NCBI RefSeq assembly: GCF_022539665.2
Contig: NC_081331.1
Location: 1,832,501 to 1,896,500, forward strand
DNA length: 64,000 nt
Origin: Daphnia carinata
Lineage: Eukaryota; Arthropoda; Branchiopoda; Diplostraca; Daphniidae
Direction: 5' to 3'
Shown here: positions 25,182 to 35,709 of the stretch, piece after piece
Layout of the letters: each line of letters begins with the position of its first letter
How positions within the stretch are numbered: position 1 is the stretch's first letter
The notes under the pieces: generated by a model
Told to the model about the DNA's origin: nothing
Seen by the model: the letters and a program-made list of their open reading frames with translations, nothing else
Database searches by the model: none
Translations under genes and position numbers: made by a program

Positions 25182-27166
25182 TTACGCAGAAGCGTTTTTA
25201 GTTTCCGTAACTTCTATCCGTTGACGTTTGGCATATGCATTGATACGCTCTTCCAAACTTTCTACAAAATGTATAACTTGAATTCGTGAAGTTAAAAAAA
25301 AAAACTATACTTGAATATATAATACCGCATTTCTGCCTTTTCATTAGTGGCAGGTACGTTTTAGGCTCAATTCCCTGAACCAGTCCTTTTAGCTGATTTT
25401 CGATTTTGATGCCTGCTAATTTTTCGAGATTTTCTAGCATTTCTCTTAGCATTGTTGCCCTGTGGTAAACAATGCAACAATAATCACATCTAATCGTTTT
25501 GTTTTTTCTTTACATACTTGACCATATTTTCTGTCCAAAGCATCTGATAACCGCTTATAACATATTGAAGAGTTTCCCCGTCATAAATCCATTGGCAATC
25601 CTCATCAGAATAGGTGCAGGAAAATAGATTGAGTGGTACTTCAGACGCCATGCCATACTGTGGTTTTCTGCAGGATTCATGAAAAAGTTATTTCGAACAC
25701 GACAAAAAACAAAGATGGCAGAACCAATCTTACCGTGGATTAGATTCGACATCAAGTAATTCCTGGATAATTGTAGCCTCTTCTTTGCCTTGTCCAACTA
25801 AAAAAAGTATCGCCACAATGCATCTAACTTGATGCCAAAGGAATGCTTGTCCTTTTAATTCCAAACGGATCATCGAATAACTATCCGCTGAATTATCGAT
25901 TGCATCAATTTGAATATCCATTATTCGTCGATGAAATTTAACAACACCATTGCCAACGTCCATTTTACAAAAATTGCGAAAGTCGTGCTCTCCGATAAGG
26001 TATTGTGCGGCCACTCTCATCTTCTGCATGTATAAAACATTATTTTAAAAAAAATTCCCCTAAATTGTGTAGAATCTACCTGAATGTCAAGATTGGCCAT
26101 GGGGAAATAGTAGTGATAAATTCTTTGGCGGCAGTCAAAGCGGGCACTCAGAGTTTTATTAACTGGTGCCCATGCCACCACCCTGATTTCAGGGGGAAGT
26201 ACCTTATTAAGTATGCCAACATAGGCAATTTCATCAGTGTTCCCCACTTTAGCTTGATGGCCATCTGGTACAAAAACTCCTTTGCCATCTGATAAATTTG
26301 ACCGGAGATCAAGAGACACTGCCTGGATATTGTAGGTAACTTAAATCAATGAGAAAATAGTAATAACACTGAATAACAGGAAAACTATGTACCTGCCCAA
26401 ACGAACTGACTCCTAGTTAAGGGTAAAAGAAACAAAAATAATAATAATAAAACAGTAAGTAATCCTTTTAGTTTCCAATCACTATCAATGGTTTTACCTT
26501 TATCAGTTCTCCCACATCTAATGTTCAATATAATAAGAAATATTGTAAAAAAAAAAAAAAAAATGAAATAATCAACACACATAAAAAATTACCTGTGGTA
26601 ATTGCTTGTTTCACGGCTCTCTACAAGCCGTGTTTTTTCTAAGGCTTTAAACAACTCTGCTTCAATAGTTTTTTCTGTGTGTTCTTGTACAACGAAACCA
26701 GCATAGTCCCATCCAATATATGCCTGGTAGAAACAAAAATTTATGTTTATGTTCTAAATAAAATAATGTGATGTAACATTGATTACCACTTGTAGCAGCA
26801 CATGTCTCTTGGCATATCTGTAAAAAAAAATTTTGTTAAAAAATTTATTCAAAACATCAGCAAACTACTGACACTATTGTGTGATTGCTATTATTATACT
26901 TTTTATGGTCAAACACTTTAGAGCCAGATTTATTGTCCTGTTTATTTAAAGTGAGTTTAGGCTTCAGCAAATTTCTTAGTTGAGTAACATGTGACTCTAG
27001 TTGTTGGATACGCGCAATAAGTTCCTTAAAAACAAAATAAAAATCCGTAATGATATTTTGCTTTACTGTAAACAAAGAAATCGGCACATTTTACTTCTTT
27101 CGACAGTGTGTGAAGATCTTGAGTTTCTCGTGCTACACGAGGGTTAATAATTTTGATATTTGACAT
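25182..27166 (-). CDS. PUS3: tRNA pseudouridine(38/39) synthase PUS3/Deg1
   Basis: Isomerises uridine to pseudouridine at positions 38/39 of the tRNA anticodon arm (TruA-family knowledge). Eleven exons in transcription order: 27166-27095, 27024-26900, 26817-26787, 26723-26593, 26517-26498, 26412-26393, 26322-26080, 26023-25734, 25667-25518, 25459-25326, 25261-25182. They sum to 432 codons (431 residues). An N-terminal coiled coil contains ELIARIQQLESHVTQLRNLL, typical of PUS3. RHVLLQVAYIGWDYAGF opens the catalytic domain. The motif CGRTDKG holds the catalytic Asp, D125. FDCRQRIYHYYFP and GQAFLWHQVRCIVAILFLVG follow. The start is the ATG at 27166 because the reading frame above it lacks another ATG. 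Two neighbouring exons are only 20 bp each. Length and motifs match PUS3 rather than PUS1. Confidence 0.96.
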
Positions 27167-27356
27167 GTTGATTTCCTTCTCAGCTCGCGTGGTATTTGAA
27201 ACTTGTAGACTAGGCGGCAAGTACAGGACTGTGCTTTGAGTCTAAGGTCGAAGATAAAAAGTTCGGCTGCAATGATCCAATGATATCGGCCTTTTTTCTG
27301 TTTTATTGCTATCGCCATCTACCGGTCACGTTTCTAGTTAATTCTCTACATACACT

Positions 27357-27388
27357 GACCGACAAAAATTTTAAGCCCGACTAAATAA
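27357..27388 (-). repeat. Terminal motif of the AGTCGGGCTTAAA repeat family
   Basis: The bases read AAAAATTTTAAGCCCGACTAAATAAG, the reverse complement of the ends seen at 32655-32680 and 33001-33025. This suggests the whole 27.36-33.31 kb block is bounded by copies of one terminal sequence family. No target-site duplication could be assigned by eye. Confidence 0.55.
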
Positions 27389-27398
27389 GTATGGCAAT

Positions 27399-27452
27399 CC
27401 GTTTTATATGGCAATCCGTTTTACTATGGCAATATGGCAATCCGTTTTACAT
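27399..27452. repeat. Short tandem repeat TATGGCAATCCGTTTTA
   Basis: Three imperfect copies of a unit reading TATGGCAATCCGTTTTA or close variants lie head to tail, with one partial copy (CTATGGCAATA) between the second and third. They sit at the outer border of the large palindrome. The last copy is also the outermost sequence shared with the right arm, near 32412-32426. Confidence 0.7.
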
Positions 27453-27644
27453 AAAAAAAAAAAAAAAAAAATGGCGGAAAAAAAAAAAAAATTCGCATTT
27501 TTTCTCTTTTTTCTACCCGTAGCCATCTATCAGTCGGTTTCGTTATTACAGGCATGTAAGCAATTTGAGTTAATTGTATCCCATTAGCAGTTAATTGAGT
27601 AGCGTGGCTGGAGAACAACGCGTGGCTGGAGGAACAATTGAAAA

Positions 27645-28406
27645 ATGGATAAGATAATAAAACAAAAAAATGGTAAGTATAAACATTATTATATTGGTTT
27701 TCAATTATTAATTATTGTTTATTAGATCAAATTATGAAGCTGCAGGCCCAGTTATTGGAACAACACAAAATATTAGATAACAAAGCTAAGGATCGTAGGC
27801 CGAACACGTAATGATTCTATTTATTTGCTTTTATTCATTCGTGTTTTGTAGCTCAAATTTTGAGTCTTCAAGCTCAGCTAGGGGAAAAGAACAAATTGGA
27901 ACGGAACAGTTTCCAAACAGTGAAGGAGGTTTTTCAAAACTCATCTCTAACTGAACGTGAGGATGAGTTGGCATTAGGCGAACACAGCCAGGTACCTAAA
28001 GTTTTCAAATAAGAATTCAAAATAAGTATAGAATTTTAAAAAACAGTTATTTATTGCTTAGTTATTCAGTCCACCACATGACAGTGTGTTAAATTTAAAT
28101 TCTGTTAGTGCTGCCCTAAAAGAATCGTTAGTAATAAGCTCATGCAGTGAAGGAACTGAACAATTGTGGGAACATATTTGGGCCAAAAATGGGTGTGGTT
28201 CAGAAACCCAGAAATGGCACAAGTTCAACATGAAACATGGATTAGGTACTTTTCGGTTTTTTGTCTATCGAAAAAGTATTTTTAATGCTATTATTTTGCA
28301 TTCACAGATTTTAACGGGGGATCAAATCAAGTCTGGAAGTGTTACAGGATGGAAGAGTGAGCCTACAGATGAAAAAACACTGAGAGTGCATTACCGTAAG
28401 GTGTGA
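27645..28406 (+). CDS. Gene-like coiled-coil unit in left arm (hypothetical)
   Basis: Candidate exons: 27645-27672 (ATG start, donor G|GTAAGT), 27852-27991 and 28062-28406. The phases fit and produce a protein starting MDKIIKQKNAQILSLQAQLG. The N-terminal segment is a likely coiled coil. The last exon contains the segment EQLWEHIWAKNGCGSETQKW and ends at TGA 28404-28406. Another exon-sized segment at 27726-27807 encodes a related heptad-like stretch (DQIMKLQAQLLEQHK) and enters in the same phase, so it looks like a duplicated alternative exon. It leaves in a phase that gives a stop if joined to 27852. A further GT-AG pair around 28247-28308 is possible. I do not recognise the family. It could be a captured host gene, a transposon protein, or a decayed copy. 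Confidence 0.4.
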
Positions 28407-28430
28407 GGTAAATTAATAGAGTAATGCAAA

Positions 28431-28631
28431 TTGCCTAATGAGAAGTACCATCTTGTGTTAATGAATCCAGTACAACAGCAATCCTTTATAGTTCTGTCAC
28501 AGCTAGAAGCCTCAAATAATTCTGCTTCTCTGTCTAAAGAACAACTTGTCCTTTATGTTCAGAGTGTTGGGGAAACTGGGTACTTAAATGGCCCTAAAGA
28601 TGTTTTAATTTTGCTGCTATTGCAGAGATGA
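28431..28631 (+). CDS. Possible downstream exon/ORF of the left-arm unit
   Basis: A 66-codon ORF runs to TGA at 28629-28631, just after the coiled-coil unit and on the same strand. Composition looks coding-like, for example LNGPKDVLILLLLQR at the end and a Ser/Gln-rich middle. It may be a terminal exon of the same gene rather than an independent protein. An identical copy lies at 31232-31432 on the other strand. No known domain was recognised. Confidence 0.3.
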   Translation: MPNEKYHLVLMNPVQQQSFIVLSQLEASNNSASLSKEQLVLYVQSVGETGYLNGPKDVLILLLLQR

Positions 28632-29170
28632 ACATCATACATGGACTCTTTAGGTATGAAAGGATTTTTCTTCAAATAATTTTGAATTTATGACGAAGAA
28701 TTTCTCCTCCTTTTTGCCAACCAGGTCTTATCTACCAAAAAAAATTTTATCCAATAGGAAAGGATTTTCATGTACTGGGAACACAACTATCAACAATGCA
28801 ACATTCTACAGGTGCTAGTTTATCATTCAAGAGCCTTATACAATGAAGTTAATCTGCAATTTGTATGTCCTTTCCCAAGCTTCCACCAGAAGTTGAATCT
28901 CTGAGTCATGTAAGTTCCATGATCAACAATTGATGTGTTTAACGGTGTTGTTTTTCTTTTCTCAATATAGGTTAATAGTAACATTGGATCTGAAAAGATT
29001 TTTGGTTGGGGCAAGACACTGAATAAATTGTATTGATTGGATGGATGACATGACATTGCTATACTTAATTCGGATTCCCCAGACGGTATTTGATATTAAA
29101 AAAATTGAAGTGCATATCTGGGCTCCCTTCTTTTCTGAAGCCCCGTTTCCCCTTGACTCATAATAAGCCC

Positions 29171-29484
29171 GTAGGGGGTCATGCCCCTACTGTACGGTAT
29201 ATATAAAAACAACATATACCGAGGTTTGGAGGGCTCTGGCCGGAAAGGGGACGTGGGGTGCCGCTTCGTCCGATGATGTGTTCACGGAGGGTGACGTGGC
29301 TGCCCACAAATCCGAACTAAAGGTTAATCGCTCCTGTAAAAATGTTCCAAATCTTCAGCTCTTCTTCCGGCTTCTCTTAGCCAATCACCGGGTAATCTCC
29401 CCGGTGGGTCAACAAGGCAGTGTCTCCCCCTGCCTGGGTTGACGGCAACTTTTGAAAGGGCTATTGTGCCTTTTTAAAGTTGCA
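29171..29484 (+). ncRNA. Structured-RNA candidate: five hairpins in the left arm
   Basis: Five strong stem-loops are visible. They are 29171-29190 (GTAGGGG / GCCCCTAC), 29195-29221 (CGGTATAT / ATATACCG), 29386-29405 (CACCGGG / CCCGGTG), 29408-29443 (GTCAACAAGGCAG / CTGCCTGGGTTGAC) and about 29445-29484 (GCAACTTT with AAAGGGC / GCCTTTT with AAAGTTGC). GC content is well above the surrounding AT-rich sequence. AATAAA follows near 29514. The same module is mirrored at about 30379-30692. It matches no tRNA, rRNA or snRNA that I can recognise by eye. It could be a transposon-encoded structured RNA or a subterminal protein-binding region. Confidence 0.45.
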
Positions 29485-29671
29485 AAAATAATTGTAATGT
29501 GCAGAGAATTGTCAATAAAATTTTTTTTATAAAATTTTTTTGCAAAATTCGTTTCTTTCATTGTCTGTGTTAGCTTTGTTCACACATTGCATTTGCTTTA
29601 TTTGTTTTTGTCACATTTGATGGTAAGGTGACGGGTATTGGTTTATCGTTTATCTGTAAGCATTCTATTAT

Positions 29672-29738
29672 CATCCAGGGATCGAACCCTGGATGTTCGG
29701 CATACCTCGCCGATGCTCTACCAATGAGCCACGAATCA
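29672..29738 (-). tRNA. tRNA-like sequence 1 (degenerate)
   Basis: Read on the minus strand it shows a D-arm-like GGCTCATTGGTAGAGC. A five-base anticodon-like stem follows (TCGGC / GCCGA) around a seven-base loop. A strong T-arm-like CCAGGGTTCGATCCCTGG comes last. The ends that should form the acceptor stem do not pair, and the base before the anticodon is not the usual T, so it is probably not a working tRNA. It contains RNA polymerase III A-box and B-box-like sequences. Confidence 0.5.
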
Positions 29739-29860
29739 TATGATGTTAAGTTGGCTTTTTTTTCTAGTCACTTGTGGACTTGCATTTACACTTAGAATAA
29801 AACTGAAATGCAATTCTGCAATATACTCTTCTACATTATTCTATTTCATTTTTACACATC

Positions 29861-29925
29861 TACTGAGGTTTGAACCCAGGGTAACAGGTATCGCAGATAA
29901 AAGCTCTACCATAGAGCTAAGAACC
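29861..29925 (-). tRNA. tRNA-like sequence 2 (degenerate)
   Basis: Minus-strand reading shows TTAGCTCTATGGTAGAGC, like a D-arm and A box. It also has CTGGGTTCAAACCTCAG, like a T-arm and B box with one weakened pair. The anticodon arm is poorly formed and no acceptor stem is visible. It looks like a decayed tRNA or tRNA-derived sequence. Confidence 0.4.
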
Positions 29926-30025
29926 TTATGGCAGTAATAGAAAGATAAACATATAGTTGTGAAAGACTGCATAAACATCCTAGACGATAACATATGATAT
30001 GCGATAATAAAAAATTTAAATATAT

Positions 30026-30093
30026 CTCGTGGCTCAATGTTAGAGCATCGGCGTTGCACGCTGAATGTCTGGGGATCGGTTCCCATACGAGTA
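30026..30093 (+). tRNA. tRNA-like sequence 3, possibly Ala(TGC)-derived
   Basis: Plus strand. CTCGT near 30030 can pair with ACGAG at about 30089-30093 as part of an acceptor stem. A D-arm-like GGCTCAATGTTAGAGC follows. The anticodon-like arm TCGGC / GCTGA has loop GTTGCAC, placing TGC at the anticodon. A T-arm-like TGGGGATCGGTTCCCA closes the set. It resembles tRNA-like sequence 1 closely in its first half. Mismatches make function doubtful. Confidence 0.45.
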
Positions 30094-30378
30094 AAACAAA
30101 ATACAAAATTACTTCATAAAATATCCAGATTGTTCCTTGAATCTAAGTTGAAGAATTCAAAGAGTGTAATAAATAATACTTACAGATAAACGATAAACCA
30201 ATGGAAACAATGATTACCTTCAAAGGTGACAAAAACAATAAAGGTGAATTAAGCAAGCTAAATATAAAAAATGTAACGTGTGTACACAGCGAATACAGAC
30301 AATGAAAGAAACGAATTTTGCAAAAAAATTTTATAAAAAAAATTTTATTGACAATTCTCTGCACATTACAATTATTTT

Positions 30379-30692
30379 TGCAACTTTAAAAAGGCACAAT
30401 AGCCCTTTCAAAAGTTGCCGTCAACCCAGGCAGGGGGAGACACTGCCTTGTTGACCCACCGGGGAGATTACCCGGTGATTGGCTAAGAGAAGCCGGAAGA
30501 AGAGCTGAAGATTTGGAACATTTTTACAGGAGCGATTAACCTTTAGTTCGGATTTGTGGGCAGCCACGTCACCCTCCGTGAACACATCATCGGACGAAGC
30601 GGCACCCCACGTCCCCTTTCCGGCCAGAGCCCTCCAAACCTCGGTATATGTTGTTTTTATATATACCGTACAGTAGGGGCATGACCCCCTAC
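30379..30692 (-). ncRNA. Right-arm copy of the five-hairpin module
   Basis: Exact mirror of the left-arm hairpin run. Examples are CACCGGGGAGATTACCCGGTG near 30458-30478 and CGGTATATGTTGTTTTTATATATACCG near 30642-30668. Both copies point from the outer gene-like unit toward the palindrome centre. Confidence 0.45.
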
Positions 30693-31231
30693 GGGCTTAT
30701 TATGAGTCAAGGGGAAACGGGGCTTCAGAAAAGAAGGGAGCCCAGATATGCACTTCAATTTTTTTAATATCAAATACCGTCTGGGGAATCCGAATTAAGT
30801 ATAGCAATGTCATGTCATCCATCCAATCAATACAATTTATTCAGTGTCTTGCCCCAACCAAAAATCTTTTCAGATCCAATGTTACTATTAACCTATATTG
30901 AGAAAAGAAAAACAACACCGTTAAACACATCAATTGTTGATCATGGAACTTACATGACTCAGAGATTCAACTTCTGGTGGAAGCTTGGGAAAGGACATAC
31001 AAATTGCAGATTAACTTCATTGTATAAGGCTCTTGAATGATAAACTAGCACCTGTAGAATGTTGCATTGTTGATAGTTGTGTTCCCAGTACATGAAAATC
31101 CTTTCCTATTGGATAAAATTTTTTTTGGTAGATAAGACCTGGTTGGCAAAAAGGAGGAGAAATTCTTCGTCATAAATTCAAAATTATTTGAAGAAAAATC
31201 CTTTTATACCTAAAGAGTCCATGTATGATGT

Positions 31232-31432
31232 TCATCTCTGCAATAGCAGCAAAATTAAAACATCTTTAGGGCCATTTAAGTACCCAGTTTCCCCAACACT
31301 CTGAACATAAAGGACAAGTTGTTCTTTAGACAGAGAAGCAGAATTATTTGAGGCTTCTAGCTGTGACAGAACTATAAAGGATTGCTGTTGTACTGGATTC
31401 ATTAACACAAGATGGTACTTCTCATTAGGCAA
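31232..31432 (-). CDS. Right-arm copy of the 66-codon ORF
   Basis: Identical in protein sequence to 28431-28631 on the opposite strand. It lies just downstream of the right-arm coiled-coil unit, with the same spacing as in the left arm. Confidence 0.3.
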   Translation of the reverse strand: MPNEKYHLVLMNPVQQQSFIVLSQLEASNNSASLSKEQLVLYVQSVGETGYLNGPKDVLILLLLQR

Positions 31433-31456
31433 TTTGCATTACTCTATTAATTTACC

Positions 31457-32218
31457 TCACACCTTACGGTAATGCACTCTCAGTGTTTTTTCATCTGTAG
31501 GCTCACTCTTCCATCCTGTAACACTTCCAGACTTGATTTGATCCCCCGTTAAAATCTGTGAATGCAAAATAATAGCATTAAAAATACTTTTTCGATAGAC
31601 AAAAAACCGAAAAGTACCTAATCCATGTTTCATGTTGAACTTGTGCCATTTCTGGGTTTCTGAACCACACCCATTTTTGGCCCAAATATGTTCCCACAAT
31701 TGTTCAGTTCCTTCACTGCATGAGCTTATTACTAACGATTCTTTTAGGGCAGCACTAACAGAATTTAAATTTAACACACTGTCATGTGGTGGACTGAATA
31801 ACTAAGCAATAAATAACTGTTTTTTAAAATTCTATACTTATTTTGAATTCTTATTTGAAAACTTTAGGTACCTGGCTGTGTTCGCCTAATGCCAACTCAT
31901 CCTCACGTTCAGTTAGAGATGAGTTTTGAAAAACCTCCTTCACTGTTTGGAAACTGTTCCGTTCCAATTTGTTCTTTTCCCCTAGCTGAGCTTGAAGACT
32001 CAAAATTTGAGCTACAAAACACGAATGAATAAAAGCAAATAAATAGAATCATTACGTGTTCGGCCTACGATCCTTAGCTTTGTTATCTAATATTTTGTGT
32101 TGTTCCAATAACTGGGCCTGCAGCTTCATAATTTGATCTAATAAACAATAATTAATAATTGAAAACCAATATAATAATGTTTATACTTACCATTTTTTTG
32201 TTTTATTATCTTATCCAT
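31457..32218 (-). CDS. Gene-like coiled-coil unit in right arm (copy)
   Basis: Mirror copy of the left-arm unit. Its ORF at 31457-31777 encodes the same 106 residues as 28086-28406. Upstream exons occur in reverse order toward the ATG near 32218. Because both copies keep identical ORFs, either the duplication is very recent, the arms are kept identical by gene conversion, or one arm is an assembly duplicate. Confidence 0.4.
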
Positions 32219-32426
32219 TTTTCAATTGTTCCTCCAGCCACGCGTTGTTCTCCAGCCACGCTACTCAATTAACTGCTAATGGGATACAATTAACTCAAAT
32301 TGCTTACATGCCTGTAATAACGAAACCGACTGATAGATGGCTACGGGTAGAAAAAAGAGAAAAAATGCGAATTTTTTTTTTTTTTCCGCCATTTTTTTTT
32401 TTTTTTTTCATGTAAAACGGATTGCC

Positions 32427-33007
32427 TTATTAAATACATGGTTTTGATGCGGAATTGAACGGGCACCACGAATATGAGGGTTGTTTTCTCGTGGGAGTCA
32501 TAGTTTTTGAATAAATCGTAAAAAACGGTAAAAGTTGGGTTAAAAAATAAGAGCTTATATTGTCGGGGGGGGGGGGGAGGGGCCGCCACCGACAATATGA
32601 AAGGGGGGGGGCCACCCCGACAATCGAAGGCAAAGCCCTTGATGAAAGCCCGACCCAGAAAAGTCGGGCTTAAAATTTTTTTCGGTTTTTACGTAAATTA
32701 AAAAACTATAAGGCCCAATGGAAAATAAATTTGATTTCCGTGATAAGCATTCAATTCTGAATCGAAATGGTGTATTTTAAGCGAAATTTAAAATTTTGCC
32801 AAAAATGAAAAAGTGCAAAGGCCCTACGCCTTCCCACTTTTGTTAAAATCGGCCAAAAACGACATCTCCTGAAATTCGATGGAAATCACACAATATAATC
32901 AAAATTTAACGCTTATTCAGAAAATGCCACTCCTTTTCTTGTCAAGGTAGCCGTTTTTGAATTACAGCGGATATTCGTGCAAAAAATAAGAAAAGTCGGG
33001 CTTATTT
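32427..33007. repeat. Low-complexity and AGTCGGGCTTA repeat region
   Basis: Contains G-runs (12-14 G near 32564-32577 and 32605-32612) flanked by repeated CGACAATAT-like sequence. A local hairpin AGCCCGAC / GTCGGGCT spans 32647-32672. A segment of about 340 bp (32656-33000) is flanked by direct copies of AGAAAAGTCGGGCTTA. No gene is seen. It is probably a nested set of short transposable-element fragments. Confidence 0.55.
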
Positions 33008-33312
33008 AGTCGGGCTTAAATTTTTTTTCTGCAAAAACTGGCACACATCGGAATAGGTTGAGTATCACAGGATATACCCAAAAAATCGTTATTTTTTACG
33101 TTAAGTTAACAATTTTAGAAATACATTGAATATTTCTGTTGCATCGCACTAGCAATGTGTCAAATATTCGGTGTATTTCAAAAACGCTTGACTTAATGAA
33201 AAAAATAGAAATTTTTCCGGAATCAACATTCAATTTTGAGGATATTCTGTGATATTCAACCAATTCCGATGAGCGTCAGTTTTTGCAGGAAAAAATTTTA
33301 AGCTCGACTAAT
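33008..33312. mobile_element. Fully palindromic MITE of about 305 bp
   Basis: The left end TAGTCGGGCTTAAATTTTTT matches inverted right end sequence near 33293-33312. Pairing continues through CTGCAAAAACTG, CATCGGAAT and GAATATTT to a centre near 33160, so nearly the whole element folds into one imperfect hairpin. There is no ORF. It fits a miniature inverted-repeat transposable element. TTAA occurs at both ends but I could not establish a target-site duplication. The same terminal sequence bounds other repeats at 27.36 and 32.66 kb. Confidence 0.7.
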
Positions 33313-33345
33313 GTAATATAATTTTAATCAATATCACGTCCGATA

Positions 33346-33378
33346 ATATATCGATTTCGGCCGATTACGATATATCGG
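33346..33378. promoter_or_regulatory. Dyad with DRE-like TATCGAT upstream of USP14
   Basis: ATATATCG at 33346-33353 and CGATATAT at 33368-33375 form an inverted repeat. The left half overlaps TATCGAT, a seven-of-eight match to the arthropod DREF element TATCGATA. It lies about 105-135 bp before the USP14 start codon and just right of the MITE, where a core promoter is expected. Function is inferred. Confidence 0.35.
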
Positions 33379-33480
33379 TTTGAAGGTAAGAAATTGGTAA
33401 TAGGTAGTTGCAACTTGCGTTTTAAAAGAAAGCAACCGGTAAACTTATTTCGTGATTCACTGTTAAAAAAAAGAAAAGCA

Positions 33481-35609
<2,129 letters not shown>

Positions 35610-35709
35610 ATGCTCTGCGTTTTGTTACAATGTACCACGTATTCATCTATTAAATTGACTCAATCGAAAGTCTGTGTTTTTGGTACCATAACTCAAAAAA
35701 AAAGTAGCA
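35610..35709. terminator. 100 bp convergent 3' interval of USP14 and TM9SF4
   Basis: The two stop codons are 100 bp apart on opposite strands. ATTAAA at 35649-35654 is the likely USP14 polyadenylation signal. The first minus-strand AATAAA for TM9SF4 (plus TTTATT) is at about 35561-35566, inside the last USP14 coding exon. The mature transcripts therefore probably overlap as antisense 3' ends. Confidence 0.5.

Larger units (their letters stand above)
27436..29568 (+). repeat. Left arm of a 5 kb palindrome
   Basis: About 2.13 kb that reappears in inverted orientation at 30295-32426. Encoded ORFs of 106, 66 and 77 codons are identical in both arms at the protein level. The untranslated stretches I compared also match base for base, apart from length differences in A- or T-runs. 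The left arm runs outward-in from a poly-A region near 27453-27490, through a gene-like unit, to a string of hairpins at 29171-29484. It ends at TTGTCTGT near 29568, after which similarity drops sharply. This is either a recent inverted duplication, a long-terminal-inverted-repeat element, or an assembly artefact. Confidence 0.85.
29569..30294. repeat. Loop of the palindrome with diverged inner arms
   Basis: The 726 bp between the near-identical arms is itself partly palindromic. The sequence GGTTTATCGTTTATCTGTAAG at about 29640-29660 recurs inverted at about 30171-30191. TTTGTTTTTGTCAC near 29605 also pairs with a diverged copy near 30225. So an older, diverged inverted repeat lies inside the identical one. 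The central 500 bp carries three tRNA-like sequences. Confidence 0.65.
30295..32426 (-). repeat. Right arm of a 5 kb palindrome
   Basis: Inverted copy of 27436-29568. It begins at ACAGACAATG (30295) and ends at ATGTAAAACGGATTGCC (about 32426). Together with the left arm and the 726 bp loop it forms a palindrome of about 5.0 kb. The outer flank is not shared: left of 27436 are tandem repeats, while right of 32426 begins unrelated sequence followed by G-runs. Confidence 0.85.

Noticed and set aside
28823-29056. 77-codon ORF antisense to the left-arm unit, identical at 30807-31040
   Set aside because: It is kept identical only because the arms are identical; no coding composition or start context supports it.
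29672-30093. Functional tRNA genes
   Set aside because: Acceptor stems do not pair properly and the anticodon arms are irregular, so I call them tRNA-like only.
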